The notes under the pieces: generated by a model | Told to the model about the DNA's origin: nothing | What the model saw: only the letters and a program-made list of their open reading frames with translations | Databases searched by the model: none | Part shown: positions 40,358 through 49,850 of the stretch, in pieces | How the letters are laid out: the number at the start of each line of letters is the position of its first letter | How positions within the stretch are numbered: the first letter of the stretch is position 1 | Made by a program: the position numbers and the translations under genes | DNA from: UBA5069 sp963773745 | GTDB lineage: Bacteria; Chloroflexota; Anaerolineae; Caldilineales; Caldilineaceae | DNA: 64,000 nt | Assembly: GCA_963773745.1 (NCBI GenBank) | Contig: CAVZCL010000010.1 | Span: 132,806 to 196,805, forward strand | Reading direction: 5' to 3'

Positions 40358-41886
40358 CTAGTGCATCCCGCCGTCCGTGGCTTCCTGCAGCTTCTCGAGC
40401 ACGTTGTCGAGATTGAAGGCCGCCGGCTTCTGGCGGGGCGGGAACTTGACGAAGGACTGGATTTGCTGCGCCGTGAGCGCTTGCGCCGCATAGAGCGCCG
40501 GGGCATGACTGATCATCCAGTCAAAGTAGGTGTTAGAGCTCTCATCGGCGCGCTCAAAGGGATCGCGCCGCAGGTTGAAGATCTTCGGGATGCGCAGTTC
40601 GACAAAAGGCTCCATCCAGATCATCAAGCCCTTGGCGCGCTGCTCCTGGAAGACCATCTTCCAGTCCTGCAGACGAATGGCGACGATCTTGCCGTCATCA
40701 TTTGTGTAAAAGAAGAAGGTACGCGGCGAATTTTCAACTTCGCCCTTGAGGTAGGGCAGGATATTGTGACCGTCGATATGCACGTTGAAGTGCTTGTCGC
40801 CGACATCGTAACCATCCAGCAACTTCTGCTTGATGTCCGGCTCGCCGGCAGCGGCCAGCAGCGTGGCCAGCCACTCCTGGTGGGTAACGATGCCGTTGAG
40901 CGCAATGCCCGCTTCAAATTGGCCTGGCCAGCGCACGAACGCGGGCACGCGGTAGGCGCCCTCCCAGTTGGAGTTCTTCTCGCTGCGCCAGGGCGTAATA
41001 CCGGCGTCAGGCCAGGTGTTGTAGTGGGGGCCGTTGTCCGTCGAGTACTGGACAATCGTGTCCTCGGCAATGCCCAATTCATCCAGCAGATCCAGCAATT
41101 GGCCGACGGCCATGTCGTGCAGCATCATGGCGTCGTTGTATTCGCCCTGGCCGCTGATGCCCTTGTTCTTGTCCTGAATGTGCGTGCGGAAGTGCATGTG
41201 CGTCGAGTTCCACCATACGAAGAAGGGCGTTGCCTTCGGCATGCGCCTTCTTGATGAACTGGATGGTGCGCTCGGTCACATCATCGTCAATCGTCTTCAT
41301 GCGCTTAATGGTGAGGGGGCCGGTGTCCTCAATGATCTGCTTGCCCACGCGGCCAAAGCGGGCTGCTCGGTCGGAGTCGTCAACTTCCGAAGCAAAGCTG
41401 TGGATGACGCCGCGTGGCCCGAAAGTTCTCGCGGAACTTGGGGTCCTTGGGATAGTCCGGGTGCTCCGGCTCCTCTTCGGCGTTGAGGTGGTAGAGGTTG
41501 CCGTAGAACTCGTCAAAGCCGTGCAGCGTGGGGAGGAACTCGTTGCGGTCGCCCAGATGGTTCTTGCCGAACTGGCCGGTCGTGTAGCCCAGGGGCTTGA
41601 GCAACTCGGCGATTGTGGGGTCTTCGGCCGAAAGACCCATGGGTGAGCCCGGCATGCCCACTTTGGACAGTCCAGTGCGGACTGGGTTCTGGCCGGTAAT
41701 GAAGGCGGAGCGCCCTGCTGTGCAGCTCTGCTGGCCGTAGTAATCGGTGAAGTCGATTCCTTCTCTGGCTATGCGGTCAATGTTGGGGGTGCGATAGCCC
41801 ATCGCACCCTGGTTGTGGCAACTGAGGTTGTACCAGCCAATGTCATCGCCCCACAAGATCAGAATATTCGGTTTGCCGTTTGGCAT
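40358..41886 (-). CDS. Formylglycine-dependent sulfatase (arylsulfatase family; two frame breaks)
   Basis: Hydrolyses sulfate esters. The ATG at 41886 follows an AGGAG site. The frame shifts twice: one extra base near 41415 (rejoining 'RENFRARGVIHSFASEVDD') and one near 41244 (rejoining 'FIKKAMPKATPFFVWWNST'). The restored protein has 508 residues. 'NILILWGDDIGWYN' supplies the metal-binding Asp pair (14, 15). 'SCTAGRSAFITGQNPVRTG' is the sulfatase signature C-x-A-x-R (Cys 55, Arg 59) whose cysteine is oxidised to formylglycine. 'GQFGKNHLGD' holds the active-site Lys/His, and 'DTIVQYSTDNGPHYNTWPD' the second metal ligands. No signal peptide is visible, so a cytoplasmic enzyme acting on imported sulfate esters is possible. 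The cognate maturase gene is directly upstream (82 bases) and a SulP permease beyond it. Confidence 0.9.
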
Positions 41887-41968
41887 GCATTGCTCCTTTG
41901 GGAGGTGAAACTGATGGACCTGGCGATATGTTTGCTGAAAAGAATGTGGATGGGTTCGACGGTGCTGT

Positions 41969-43357
41969 TCAATGCGCAGGCGCAGGTCGGCGTGGCAACA
42001 CCGGGGCCACCCTCGCTTCCTGCCGACCGTGACATTGCTTGAACTTTTGCCCGCTGCCGCATGGACAGGGGTCATTGCGCTCTGCACGGGCGAAGAGCGC
42101 CGTCCATTTGGCCTCCTCCGCCGCCAGAATCTGCATCACCTCCGCGGCCTCCCGCCCACGCCGCATGAGGCCCACCATAATCTTCATTGGGTAATCCACA
42201 TGGTGGAAGAACTCCTTGAAGCCTGCGCAGAGATAGTTGAGCCCGGGCTCGCCGTCGGGCGTCTCGATGAAGCGATTCTTGGGGCATTCACCGTGGCAGG
42301 CAAAGCGCACATCACAGGCGCGACAGTAGCGCGGCAGGTCGTCGCGCTTGGCTTGCCCGAACTTGAGTTGCTGCGGCGAGCTTACAAGCTCAATCATGTG
42401 TTGCTGCTGGATGTTACCGAGCAGATACTTGGGCTCGACGAAATGGTCGCACGAGTAGATGTCGCCGTTGTGCTCAATCGCCAGCCCCGTGCCGCAGGTC
42501 TCATTGAAAACGCACATCCCCGATGAGGGCATGCCATACCAGTTGCGCGCGGCCGCCTCAATCGTCTGCACATAAATGCGCCCCACATCGTTGTGCACCC
42601 ACTCGTCAAAGATCGTGCTCAGGAAGCGGCCAAACTGTTCGGGCAGCACAGAGCGGTCGGTGACGGTTGTACCCTCTTGCAGCAACGTGCCGCCGTCATT
42701 GTTAACGCGCTCGACAACAGGAATGAACTGCATCCAGTCGGTTTTGGCCTCGTCGCGCAGAAAGCGGTAAACCTCGAGCGGGTGGTCGCCATTCTGCCGG
42801 TTGACAGTAGTGAGGATATTGTACTCAACGCCATGCTTCTGGAGGAGGCGCAGGCCCCGCATAACCTTGTCAAAGGTCGGGCCGCCCCCCTTGTCCACAC
42901 GGTAAATGTCATGCAGTTCGCGCGGGCCGTCAATGCTGATGCCAATCAGGAAAGCGTGTTCCTTGAGAAAGCCGGCCCACTCGTCATCCAGCAGCGTGCC
43001 ATTCGTCTGCATGGTGTGCAGGAAGGTCATGCCCGGCCGGCGGTATTTCTCAACCAGCGCCATGGCGCGACGGTAGAAATCGAGCCCCATGATCGTCGGC
43101 TCGCCCCCCTGCCAGGCGATGTTGACCTGATCGAGCTGGTGCGATTCGATGAGCTGGCGTATGTACTGCTCCAGCAGTGACTCGCTCATGCGGAACTTGC
43201 TGCCCGGGTAAAGTTGCTCCTTCTCGAGGAAGAAGCAGTAGGCGCAGTCCAGGTTGCAGATTGCGCCTGTGGGCTTGGCCAGCAGGTGGAAGGCTGGGGG
43301 CGCGCCGACAGGCATCAGCAGGGGCAATGTTGCGGCTTGTGTCGTGTCGTTGATCAT
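41969..43357 (-). CDS. Anaerobic sulfatase-maturating enzyme (radical SAM) with SEC-C tail
   Basis: Oxidises the sulfatase active-site cysteine to formylglycine using SAM radical chemistry. The ATG at 43357 follows a GGAG site; 462 residues. 'PTGAICNLDCAYCFFLEKE' gives the radical-SAM cluster C34xxxC38xxC41, and 'VNIAWQGGEPTIMGLDFYR' the SAM-binding GGEP motif. The SPASM region has the auxiliary-cluster cysteines in 'CVFNETCGTGLAIEHNGDIY', 'SCDHFVEPKYLLGNI' and 'CRACDVRFACHGECPKNR'. After the usual AnSME end there is a SEC-C zinc motif 'NDPCPCGSGQKFKQCHG', as on SecA, perhaps a docking tag. It is next to the sulfatase gene whose C-x-A-x-R motif is its substrate type; the 82-base gap suggests cotranscription. 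Confidence 0.92.
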   Translation of the reverse strand: MINDTTQAATLPLLMPVGAPPAFHLLAKPTGAICNLDCAYCFFLEKEQLYPGSKFRMSESLLEQYIRQLIESHQLDQVNIAWQGGEPTIMGLDFYRRAMALVEKYRRPGMTFLHTMQTNGTLLDDEWAGFLKEHAFLIGISIDGPRELHDIYRVDKGGGPTFDKVMRGLRLLQKHGVEYNILTTVNRQNGDHPLEVYRFLRDEAKTDWMQFIPVVERVNNDGGTLLQEGTTVTDRSVLPEQFGRFLSTIFDEWVHNDVGRIYVQTIEAAARNWYGMPSSGMCVFNETCGTGLAIEHNGDIYSCDHFVEPKYLLGNIQQQHMIELVSSPQQLKFGQAKRDDLPRYCRACDVRFACHGECPKNRFIETPDGEPGLNYLCAGFKEFFHHVDYPMKIMVGLMRRGREAAEVMQILAAEEAKWTALFARAERNDPCPCGSGQKFKQCHGRQEARVAPVLPRRPAPAH

Positions 43358-43509
43358 GGGGTTGGCTTCTCCTATACAAGCATACACTCCAAAGCGCCCT
43401 TCAGATTCAACCGATCTCATGGAGATCCGATTGATGCGCGCTGTCGGAAGAATCGCAGAGATATCCTCGCGTTCTTGCGCCTACGGCTGCAAGGTCAAAC
43501 TCACGAGTC

Positions 43510-45180
43510 TTAAGGCGAACCTCTGTCGAGGCGCTGCTCCAACCAAGCTTCCGCATCTGCGTGGGCCGCAAAGAGCGATTCGCCGATCCGATCCGTCGCA
43601 ATGAAGATGTTATGGCGCTCAAAGAGGTTGATCAACCCTGTCTTTTCAAGTTCGGCCAGCGATTGACGACCCACGCCCGAGAGGATCAGGCGACTGTTGC
43701 GCGCCCTCAATTCCAGAGCGTAGCGCTTCAGCACGGTCAGGAAGGTGCTGCCAAAATCGGTGTGGCCACGGAAATTGAGAACCACAGCGGCATTGTGCGT
43801 TTCTTCAGACACTGTTGGCAACTGCACTTCGAAGCCCTGCGCCGAGGCAAAGAAGAGGCTGCCATAGGGTACGAGGATGGTAATTCGATTTGACGGCAAG
43901 ACCGTCGGGGCCGCCGCCTCACTGGGGAATTCGCCCGGTGTGTGCCGCCATTCCTTGATGACAATGCGATTTGAGCGTTGGAAGGCAAAGAGGAAGATAG
44001 AGAGCGCGACACCAACCAGCACGGCAAAGTGGAGCGGGATAAAGAAGGCCGTTGTGAATGTCACCACCATCACAATGGCCTGGATGAAGCCGGTGTTCCA
44101 AACCATGCGTACATCAACCGGCTTGAGCGTGCGAAAGCCAATCACGATCAGGAGACCGGCAAGTGCAGGCATGGCCAATGAACCGATCAGGCCGCCAAGG
44201 AGAAGTAGCGATAACGCCATCGTAATGCCCGCAATGATGTTGGCAAGGCGCGTCTTCGCACCGCTATTCACAACCAGGGAGGTGGCCGAAAGCGATCCGC
44301 CCACCGGCATGCCCTGTAACAAACCTGCAGCAATATTGGCAATCCCCTGCCCTGTGAAGTCGCCGGACGCGTCGGCATACTTGCCGTCCGGATTGGCATA
44401 GCTCTGGCTGATGCCGGAGCCCTGCACAAGGCCAACCAGTGCCAGCGCGAGCGCAGGTACGATCATAGGGAGGAAGGTCGACAGTTGCGGCAACACCACA
44501 CGCGGCAATTCCGACGGTATGACGGCAATGCTGCTTGCAAGCGCGACGCTACTCCAATTGAAGATAGGCGGCAACAGAGACGCGATGATCATGGCTGCCA
44601 CGATGCCAAAGCTGCTCAGTTTTGTTTTCTCGAGCACGAGAATCAAAATGATTGTCGTCAGGCCAACGAAGAGTGAAGGTAGGTCAATCTGATTGAGATT
44701 GCGGGCCAGGTTGAATGTCTGTACGATGCGGTTGGACCCGGCAGCCGAGTAGCCGGTCAAATCGGCAAGTTGGCCCAGGACGATCAATATCGCCACCGCA
44801 TTGATGAAGCCCGTCATCACGGACTTGGGCACGAAACGCATCAGGCTGCCCAGTTTGAGCACCCCAAGCACCACCATGACAACGCCCGTCAGCAGTGTGA
44901 GCGCCAGCAAATAATCTGTCGCCAGACCGCCCTCGTGAATCTGCGGAATTCCGGCCACGATCAAGGCCATCGCACTGGTCGCTTGCACCGACATGTAGAC
45001 TGAACTGGTGAAGAAGGCGCCTGTGAACACGCCGACCATGTAGCCATATACGCCATGGATGGGGTTGATGAGGGCCAGGAGGCCGGTTGCCATGCCATCA
45101 GGCACGCTGAAAAAACCGAGCGTTAGGCCCGCCGAAAGATCATCCACTAGGGTGGTGCGGTTGAAGAGATGCCGTGCCAT
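43510..45180 (-). CDS. SulP family anion permease with STAS domain
   Basis: 556 residues. The membrane part (~13 hydrophobic segments) starts 'DDLSAGLTLGFFSVPDGMAT' (SulP signature region) and contains 'SVMTGFINAVAILIVLGQL' and 'GLLQGMPVGGSLSATSLVVN', the conserved SulP core. The C-terminal ~110 residues form a STAS domain ('AAVVLNFRGHTDFGSTFLTV', 'RLILSGVGRQSLAELEKTGL'); it lacks the phosphorylatable Ser of anti-sigma antagonists at the clear position. SulP proteins import sulfate, bicarbonate or other anions. Placement behind the sulfatase and its maturase (152 bases before the maturase gene) suggests a sulfur-related substrate, but this is inference. The ATG at 45180 is preceded by an AAGGAG ~10-15 bases away. 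Confidence 0.88.
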   Translation of the reverse strand: MARHLFNRTTLVDDLSAGLTLGFFSVPDGMATGLLALINPIHGVYGYMVGVFTGAFFTSSVYMSVQATSAMALIVAGIPQIHEGGLATDYLLALTLLTGVVMVVLGVLKLGSLMRFVPKSVMTGFINAVAILIVLGQLADLTGYSAAGSNRIVQTFNLARNLNQIDLPSLFVGLTTIILILVLEKTKLSSFGIVAAMIIASLLPPIFNWSSVALASSIAVIPSELPRVVLPQLSTFLPMIVPALALALVGLVQGSGISQSYANPDGKYADASGDFTGQGIANIAAGLLQGMPVGGSLSATSLVVNSGAKTRLANIIAGITMALSLLLLGGLIGSLAMPALAGLLIVIGFRTLKPVDVRMVWNTGFIQAIVMVVTFTTAFFIPLHFAVLVGVALSIFLFAFQRSNRIVIKEWRHTPGEFPSEAAAPTVLPSNRITILVPYGSLFFASAQGFEVQLPTVSEETHNAAVVLNFRGHTDFGSTFLTVLKRYALELRARNSRLILSGVGRQSLAELEKTGLINLFERHNIFIATDRIGESLFAAHADAEAWLEQRLDRGSP

Positions 45181-45514
45181 CGGGGGGACGCTCTCCTTGG
45201 AGCATGAGGTGATTCCGCCTTGTGAGAGTTAAGTGGCAGGCCATGGGCGCGTACAAATGCGCACAGAACGTCTGTGTACCATTCCGTGCGCATCCGATGA
45301 CGGAGTTTCGCACAATTCGACTCAGACGCCAAATAGTTCACCGCCCACATGCTCGTGCAGTGGGCATCGCCAGCCAAGCATCCCGAACTGTTGCAGCCGT
45401 GAACCAATTCAACCCCATTTGACATTCGTTTTCAACCCAAGTAATCTGCCTCCTACGCGAACCTGCATTTGATCTCTCTCTTCGGCCCGCAGGGTCCACC
45501 ATAGGCACGCCGGT
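45181..45514. other. Divergent intergenic region between SulP and L,D-transpeptidase genes
   Basis: No gene is supported. It contains the plus-strand promoter at 45419-45447 and must carry the minus-strand SulP promoter, which I could not pin down. Confidence 0.5.
45419..45447 (+). promoter_or_regulatory. Strong sigma70-type promoter of the LysM L,D-transpeptidase gene
   Basis: Perfect TTGACA (45419-45424), 17 bases, TAATCT (45442-45447), 67 bases before the ATG at 45515. Confidence 0.65.
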
Positions 45515-47496
45515 ATGACACCTCAACACACCCTTCATCGCTTCCGGTCTCAAATCGCGCGCGCCGCTGTGGCTCTTGTGCTCGGCTGCGCGCTCTCCCT
45601 TGCGCTGCTGCCGGCCACGGCCCAGGCGCAGACACCCACTGTCACCCCAGGTACCCCCGACAGCCCGGAGACGCACATCGTCCAGTTTGGCGAAACGCTC
45701 AGCGAGATTGCGAAGCAGCATGGCTTCACGCTCTCGCAGCTTATGCGCGTCAACGGCATCCCCAACTCCGACGCCATCTACACCGGGCAGGTGCTGCGCT
45801 TCCCGATTATCGACCGGCCGCCGGGCGTTACAATCCACGTCGTTGAGCCGGGCGAGGCGCTCAGCCGCATTGCCCAGCGCTATGGCGTGGAGCTGCGCGC
45901 CCTCATGGACGCCAACAACATCAGAAACCCCGATGGTATTGTCACCGGCCAGGAACTCGTGATACCGGGCCCCGATGGCGCGACCCCCACGCCTGAGTCC
46001 ACATCCCAGTCCACGCCCGTGACCACGCCCGCGGCCACGCCCGTACCCGCCGTGACCGCAACCACTGCGCCCACGGAACCGCCCACGGCCGCGCCCACGG
46101 AGCCGCCCACCCCAGCGCCTGCAGCCGCCCCTGTCAACGGCCCCACCACACACACCGTGCGCCCGGGTGAGACAGCCAGCGAGATTGCCAAGCAATATGG
46201 CGTGAATCTGACCGACATGTTGCGCCTTAACGGCATCGCCAACGCCAACCTCATTCGCAGCGGCGCCGAGCTGCTCATCCCCGCCTCGGCGCTCGGCCAG
46301 ACGCCCACGCCAACGCTGGACGGCGAGCCCCAGGTGGAGCTTGTGGGGGAGCCTGAGGTGGAGATGGAACCATCGCCCATGGAGAGCGGCTTTGCAGGCA
46401 GTACGCCGCAGGGTGACGGAGCCACGCCCGAGCCCATGAGCGAGCCCATCGAGCGCGACAACGGCAGCAACAGAGGCGCCAACCAGCGCGCTGGCCATGG
46501 CCACCCCAATGCCCACATCCGTGCCCCTGCCCGAGCGGCCGGCGGCGTCGCTTAACCGCACCTACACCGTCACGTCCGGCGACACGCCCGAGCGCATTGC
46601 CCTGCGCCTGGGCGTGGATGTGGACGCACTGCGCCGCCTCAACGACCTGCTCCCCGACGACGGCTTGCGCGCAGGCGGTACGCTGCTGCTGCCCGCCACC
46701 GACCGTGAACTGCGCGTGGTGAGCGATGAGCGCCAGTATGTGGTAGCCCCGGGCGACAGCCTGAGCGCGATTGCCAAGGGCATGGGCGTCAATCTGGGCG
46801 ATCTGATGACGGCCAACCGTATTACCAACCCAAACCTGATTTCCGTGGGCGACGCGCTCGACTGTCCCCGGGCAGGAGCAGCGCGGCAACGGACCGCCCG
46901 TGCGCGTGGGGCCGGCGCGCAGTGGCTACTACTACTATACAGTGCGCCCAGGCGACACGCTGAGCGAGCTTACGCAGGATTTCAACACCACCAAGCTCGC
47001 GCTTATGGAGTATAACAACCTCACCGATGAGGCCGTCGTCTACACCGGCATGGAGTTGCGCGTTCCCTATGGCGCGCCGCCGCTGCCTGTGCGCCAGCCA
47101 CCTGTGCCCATCTCGGGCAGATCCTTCCTCGTCAGCCTCAGCCGCCAGCAGTGCTGGGTCTTTGCCGGGCAGGAGGTGGAATTCGCCTGGAATTGCAGCA
47201 CGGGCCACGGCCAGTGGCGCACGCGCACGGGCCACTTTGCCGTGCAAAGCAAGATCGAGAACGCCAAGAGCAACGTCTGGCGGCTGGACATGCCCTGGTG
47301 GTTGGGCATCTACGACGTGGGCGCAGTGGAAAACGGCATCCACGGCCTGCCTGTCTCATGGCGCACCGGCCGCAAGATCTGGACCGAGCTCATCGGCCAG
47401 CCGGCCACCTTTGGCTGCGCCATGCTGGGCGATGAAAACGCCGAAACGCTCTACAACCTCGCCTACATTGGCATGCCGGTGCATATAATACAGTAG
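45515..47496 (+). CDS. Secreted six-LysM L,D-transpeptidase (YkuD) (two frame breaks)
   Basis: Three readable stretches (45515-46555, 46497-47015, 46900-47496) join into 659 residues if one extra base is removed near 46480 and one near 46860 ('GDALTVPGQEQ'). Signal peptide 'LSLALLPATAQAQ'. Six LysM repeats follow (e.g. 'HIVQFGETLSEIAKQHGFTL', 'HTVRPGETASEIAKQYGVNL', 'YYTVRPGDTLSELTQDFNTT'), split by a Thr/Pro linker after the second. The C-terminal YkuD domain begins 'RSFLVSLSRQQCWVFAGQEV' and has 'ENGIHGLPVSWRTG' and 'ATFGCAMLGDENAETLY', so the catalytic His and Cys are present, with TFGCA in place of the usual SHGCI. It would anchor to peptidoglycan and make 3-3 cross-links or attach proteins. 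It has its own promoter and a terminator at 47558. Confidence 0.85.
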
Positions 47497-47557
47497 GCGA
47501 TGGTCGTGGCTGTGCAGGGGACAATTGGTAAATGGCACGTGGTAAAGGATAATGCCA

Positions 47558-47589
47558 AAGTGAGGCTTCCGCTTCTGGAGGCCTCACTT
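47558..47589 (+). terminator. Terminator hairpin (GTGAGGCTTCC family)
   Basis: 13-bp stem with one G-T pair (AAGTGAGGCTTCC / GGAGGCCTCACTT) and a 6-base loop, 62 bases after the L,D-transpeptidase stop, inside a TGGTAAATGG-type repeat. Confidence 0.6.
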
Positions 47590-47653
47590 CAAGAGACCCC
47601 GCTACATATCCATTTACCAATGCCCCTTGATGATCTACCAGTCACCTGCCACT

Positions 47654-48694
47654 ATGTCACCCACGCCACTCCACGCCGGCAAATTGCCGCCCGAACTTCT
47701 GCGCTCGCTGCTGGCAAGCCTGCCCACGAATGACCCTCGCCTGCTCGTCGGCCCCACAGTGGGCGAAGATGCCGCCGTTATCGAGTGGCCCCACGCGGGC
47801 GCATTCGCCGACACACTGCTTGTGGCCAAGACGGACCCAATCACCTTTGCCACCGATGAAATCGGCTTCTATGCCGTCAATGTCTGCGCCAACGATATTG
47901 CCGTCGCGGGCGCAACGCCGCGCTACTACATGCCCACGGTGCTCCTCCCCGCCGGCGCAAGTGACCAGGCGCTTGCCGAACGCATTTTTGCCCAAATTGG
48001 CGCCGCCTGCAGCAGCCTTGGCATTGTGGTCGCCGGCGGCCACAGCGAGGTAACCCCGGCCGTGGTGCAGCCTGTAATTGCCGGCGCAATGCTGGGCGAA
48101 ACCTCGCGTGCGCAAATGGTGCGCAGCGGCGGCTGTCGGCCGGGCAACATGCTGCTCGTGGCGGGCTCCGTGCCGGTGGAAGGAACGAGCATCATTGCAC
48201 GCGAGCGGCGCGGCGAACTGCTGGCGCTGGGATGGAGCGCCGCCGACATCGACACGGCCGCCGCCTACTTGCACAGCCCGGGCATTAGCGTCTACCGGCC
48301 GGCGCGCGCCGCCACCCAGGCCGGCCTCGTCACTGCGCTGCATGATCCCACCGAAGGGGGCGTGGCCACGGGCCTGGCCGAAATGGCCATGGCGGCCAGC
48401 GTGGGCATGCAGGTGGACTTTGACGCTTTCCCCGTTAGCACTCTATCGGCACGGTTGTGCGCCGCCTTTGGGCTCGATCCACTCGGCACCATTGCCTCCG
48501 GCGCGCTGCTTGCCGCCTGTGCGCCCGCGCACGTTGATGAACTGCTGGCGCTCTGGAGCGACATGGGGTGGGCGGTCAGCGTCATTGGGCGTGTGGAAGA
48601 AGCACGCTACGGCATGAAGGCGACGCGCCACGGCAAGCCCGTGCCTTTCCCTGAGTTTGCGGCCGATGAGCTGACGCGGTTGTGGAGCGCGTAA
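47654..48694 (+). CDS. AIR synthase-related protein (HypE/PurM-like fold)
   Basis: 346 residues with the AIRS N- and C-terminal domains of the PurM/HypE/SelD/ThiL superfamily of ATP-dependent enzymes. 'LLVGPTVGEDAAVIEW' is the ATP/Mg glycine-acid loop. Then come 'VAKTDPITFATDEIGFYAVN', 'VCANDIAVAGATPRYYMPTV' and 'GIVVAGGHSEVTPAV' (HypE-like), and in the C-domain 'ALHDPTEGGVATGLAEMAMA' and 'TIASGALLAACAP'. The HypE C-terminal Cys is missing (it ends 'LTRLWSA'), and no hydrogenase genes are near, so it is not a standard hydrogenase maturase. The ATG at 47654 is preferred over an ATG at 47627 because the extra residues come from repeat DNA. Real reaction unknown. It is 72 bases before the GNAT gene, possibly an operon. 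Confidence 0.8.
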   Translation: MSPTPLHAGKLPPELLRSLLASLPTNDPRLLVGPTVGEDAAVIEWPHAGAFADTLLVAKTDPITFATDEIGFYAVNVCANDIAVAGATPRYYMPTVLLPAGASDQALAERIFAQIGAACSSLGIVVAGGHSEVTPAVVQPVIAGAMLGETSRAQMVRSGGCRPGNMLLVAGSVPVEGTSIIARERRGELLALGWSAADIDTAAAYLHSPGISVYRPARAATQAGLVTALHDPTEGGVATGLAEMAMAASVGMQVDFDAFPVSTLSARLCAAFGLDPLGTIASGALLAACAPAHVDELLALWSDMGWAVSVIGRVEEARYGMKATRHGKPVPFPEFAADELTRLWSA

Positions 48695-48766
48695 ACTGCA
48701 CCTGACCCCCGAAAGAGCGATCATAGTCGCCGAAACCTCGCGTTTGCGCTCCTGGAATGAACCACC

Positions 48767-49673
48767 ATGACCATCACCATCCGCCCGCTGACAACGCTTG
48801 AAGAGTGCGCTCACTTCCAAAAGGTGGAGCAGCTTGTGTGGGGCACCGACGAAGAGAGCATGATGCCCACACATGTGCTCATCACCCTGGTGCAAAATGG
48901 CGGGCTGGTCATGGCCGCCTTTGCCGACGACGGCCCGGCCGCCACAGGGGGCATGGTCGGCATTGTGGGAGGTTGGCTGGGCAGCGGCCATTTGCCGGGC
49001 AGCGCAGCCGGCGCACCCGAGCAGCTCAAATTCTGCAGTCACATGGCGGGGGTGCTCAAGGGTTGGCAGCGCCAGCGGGTGGGGCTGCGCCTCAAGCTGG
49101 CACAGCGCGAATGGGTGCTGGCGCAGGGGCTCACCGAGTGGATTACGTGGACGTATGACCCTCTCTATCGCCCCAATGCCGTCTTCAACATCCACCGGCT
49201 GGGCGCAACCTGCCGCACCTATGTGCGTGACCTCTATGGTGAGATGACCGACGTGCTCAACGTCGGCGGGCCCAGCGACCGCTTCAAGGTTGACTGGTGG
49301 GCGCACAGCCCACGGGTGGAGGAAGCCGTGGCGCGCGCGGCTGTGGCGCTGGATGAACCCCACGCGCACGCGCCGGCGCACGCCCACCGCGCGACGCAGG
49401 ATTGGTACCCGGGCCTGCGCGTCTTGTCGAGCGTGGCTGCGGGCGATCTGCGTGCGCCCTCCGACGAGCCGCTGCCGCTTGACGGCGCGCCGCTGGCGCT
49501 GCCCATCCCGGATGACATTGGCGCGCTGCGTCGCACCGACCGTGCGCTCTCGCTGGCGTGGCGCTACACCCTGCGCGCGCGAAATGGAGGCCGCCTTCGC
49601 CGCAGGCTACAGCGTGGTCGACTGCCTGCACGTGGACGAGCGGGATTGGTGTTACATCTTGACGAGGGAGTAG
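48767..49673 (+). CDS. GNAT-superfamily acyltransferase (COG3375-like; frame break)
   Basis: 301 residues once one extra A in GAAATGG (49581-49584) is removed. The end then reads 'ARMEAAFAAGYSVVDCLHVD' and 'WCYILTRE', with the stop at 49671-49673. Start 'MTITIRPLTTLEECAHFQKV' and core 'AAFADDGPAATGGMVGIVGG', 'CSHMAGVLKGWQRQRVGLRL', 'ITWTYDPLYRPNAVFNIHRL' and 'RDLYGEMTDVLNVGGPSDRF' match the large GNAT proteins of COG3375. These are repeatedly found beside N-succinylamino-acid racemase genes and are thought to succinylate amino acids with succinyl-CoA. The very next gene here is such a racemase. A second His/Pro/Ala-rich stretch (~200-215) is odd for the family. The stop runs into a GGGGTGTGG minisatellite. 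Confidence 0.82.
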
Positions 49674-49795
49674 GGTGTGGGGGGTGGGGTGTGGGGTGTG
49701 GGGGGTGGGGTGTAGGGAGCGCTGTCACCGAAAAGTTCACCTGTTCCCCGATCCCCACACCCCACACCCCACACCCCACACCCCACACCCCACAG
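49674..49795. repeat. GGGGTGTGG minisatellite with mirrored CCCCACAC arm
   Basis: A G-rich arm (49674-49716) and a C-rich arm (49751-49795, five CCCCACA units) flank a 34-base centre and can fold into a long imperfect hairpin. It lies between the GNAT and racemase genes, which are otherwise in operon-like order. Confidence 0.7.
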
Positions 49796-49850
49796 CATGT
49801 GCTACAATCTACGCAAGCAACCAACCCTCCCAGCAGAGAAGAGCTTTGTC

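Noticed and set aside
47654..48694. Hydrogenase maturation factor HypE or selenophosphate synthase
   Set aside because: The HypE C-terminal cysteine motif and the SelD N-terminal Cys/Sec loop are both absent, and there are no hyp or sel neighbours. Only the superfamily is claimed.
49674..49795. CRISPR-like array
   Set aside because: The units are 7-9 bases, contiguous, with no unique spacers, and the second half is the complement of the first: a minisatellite hairpin.
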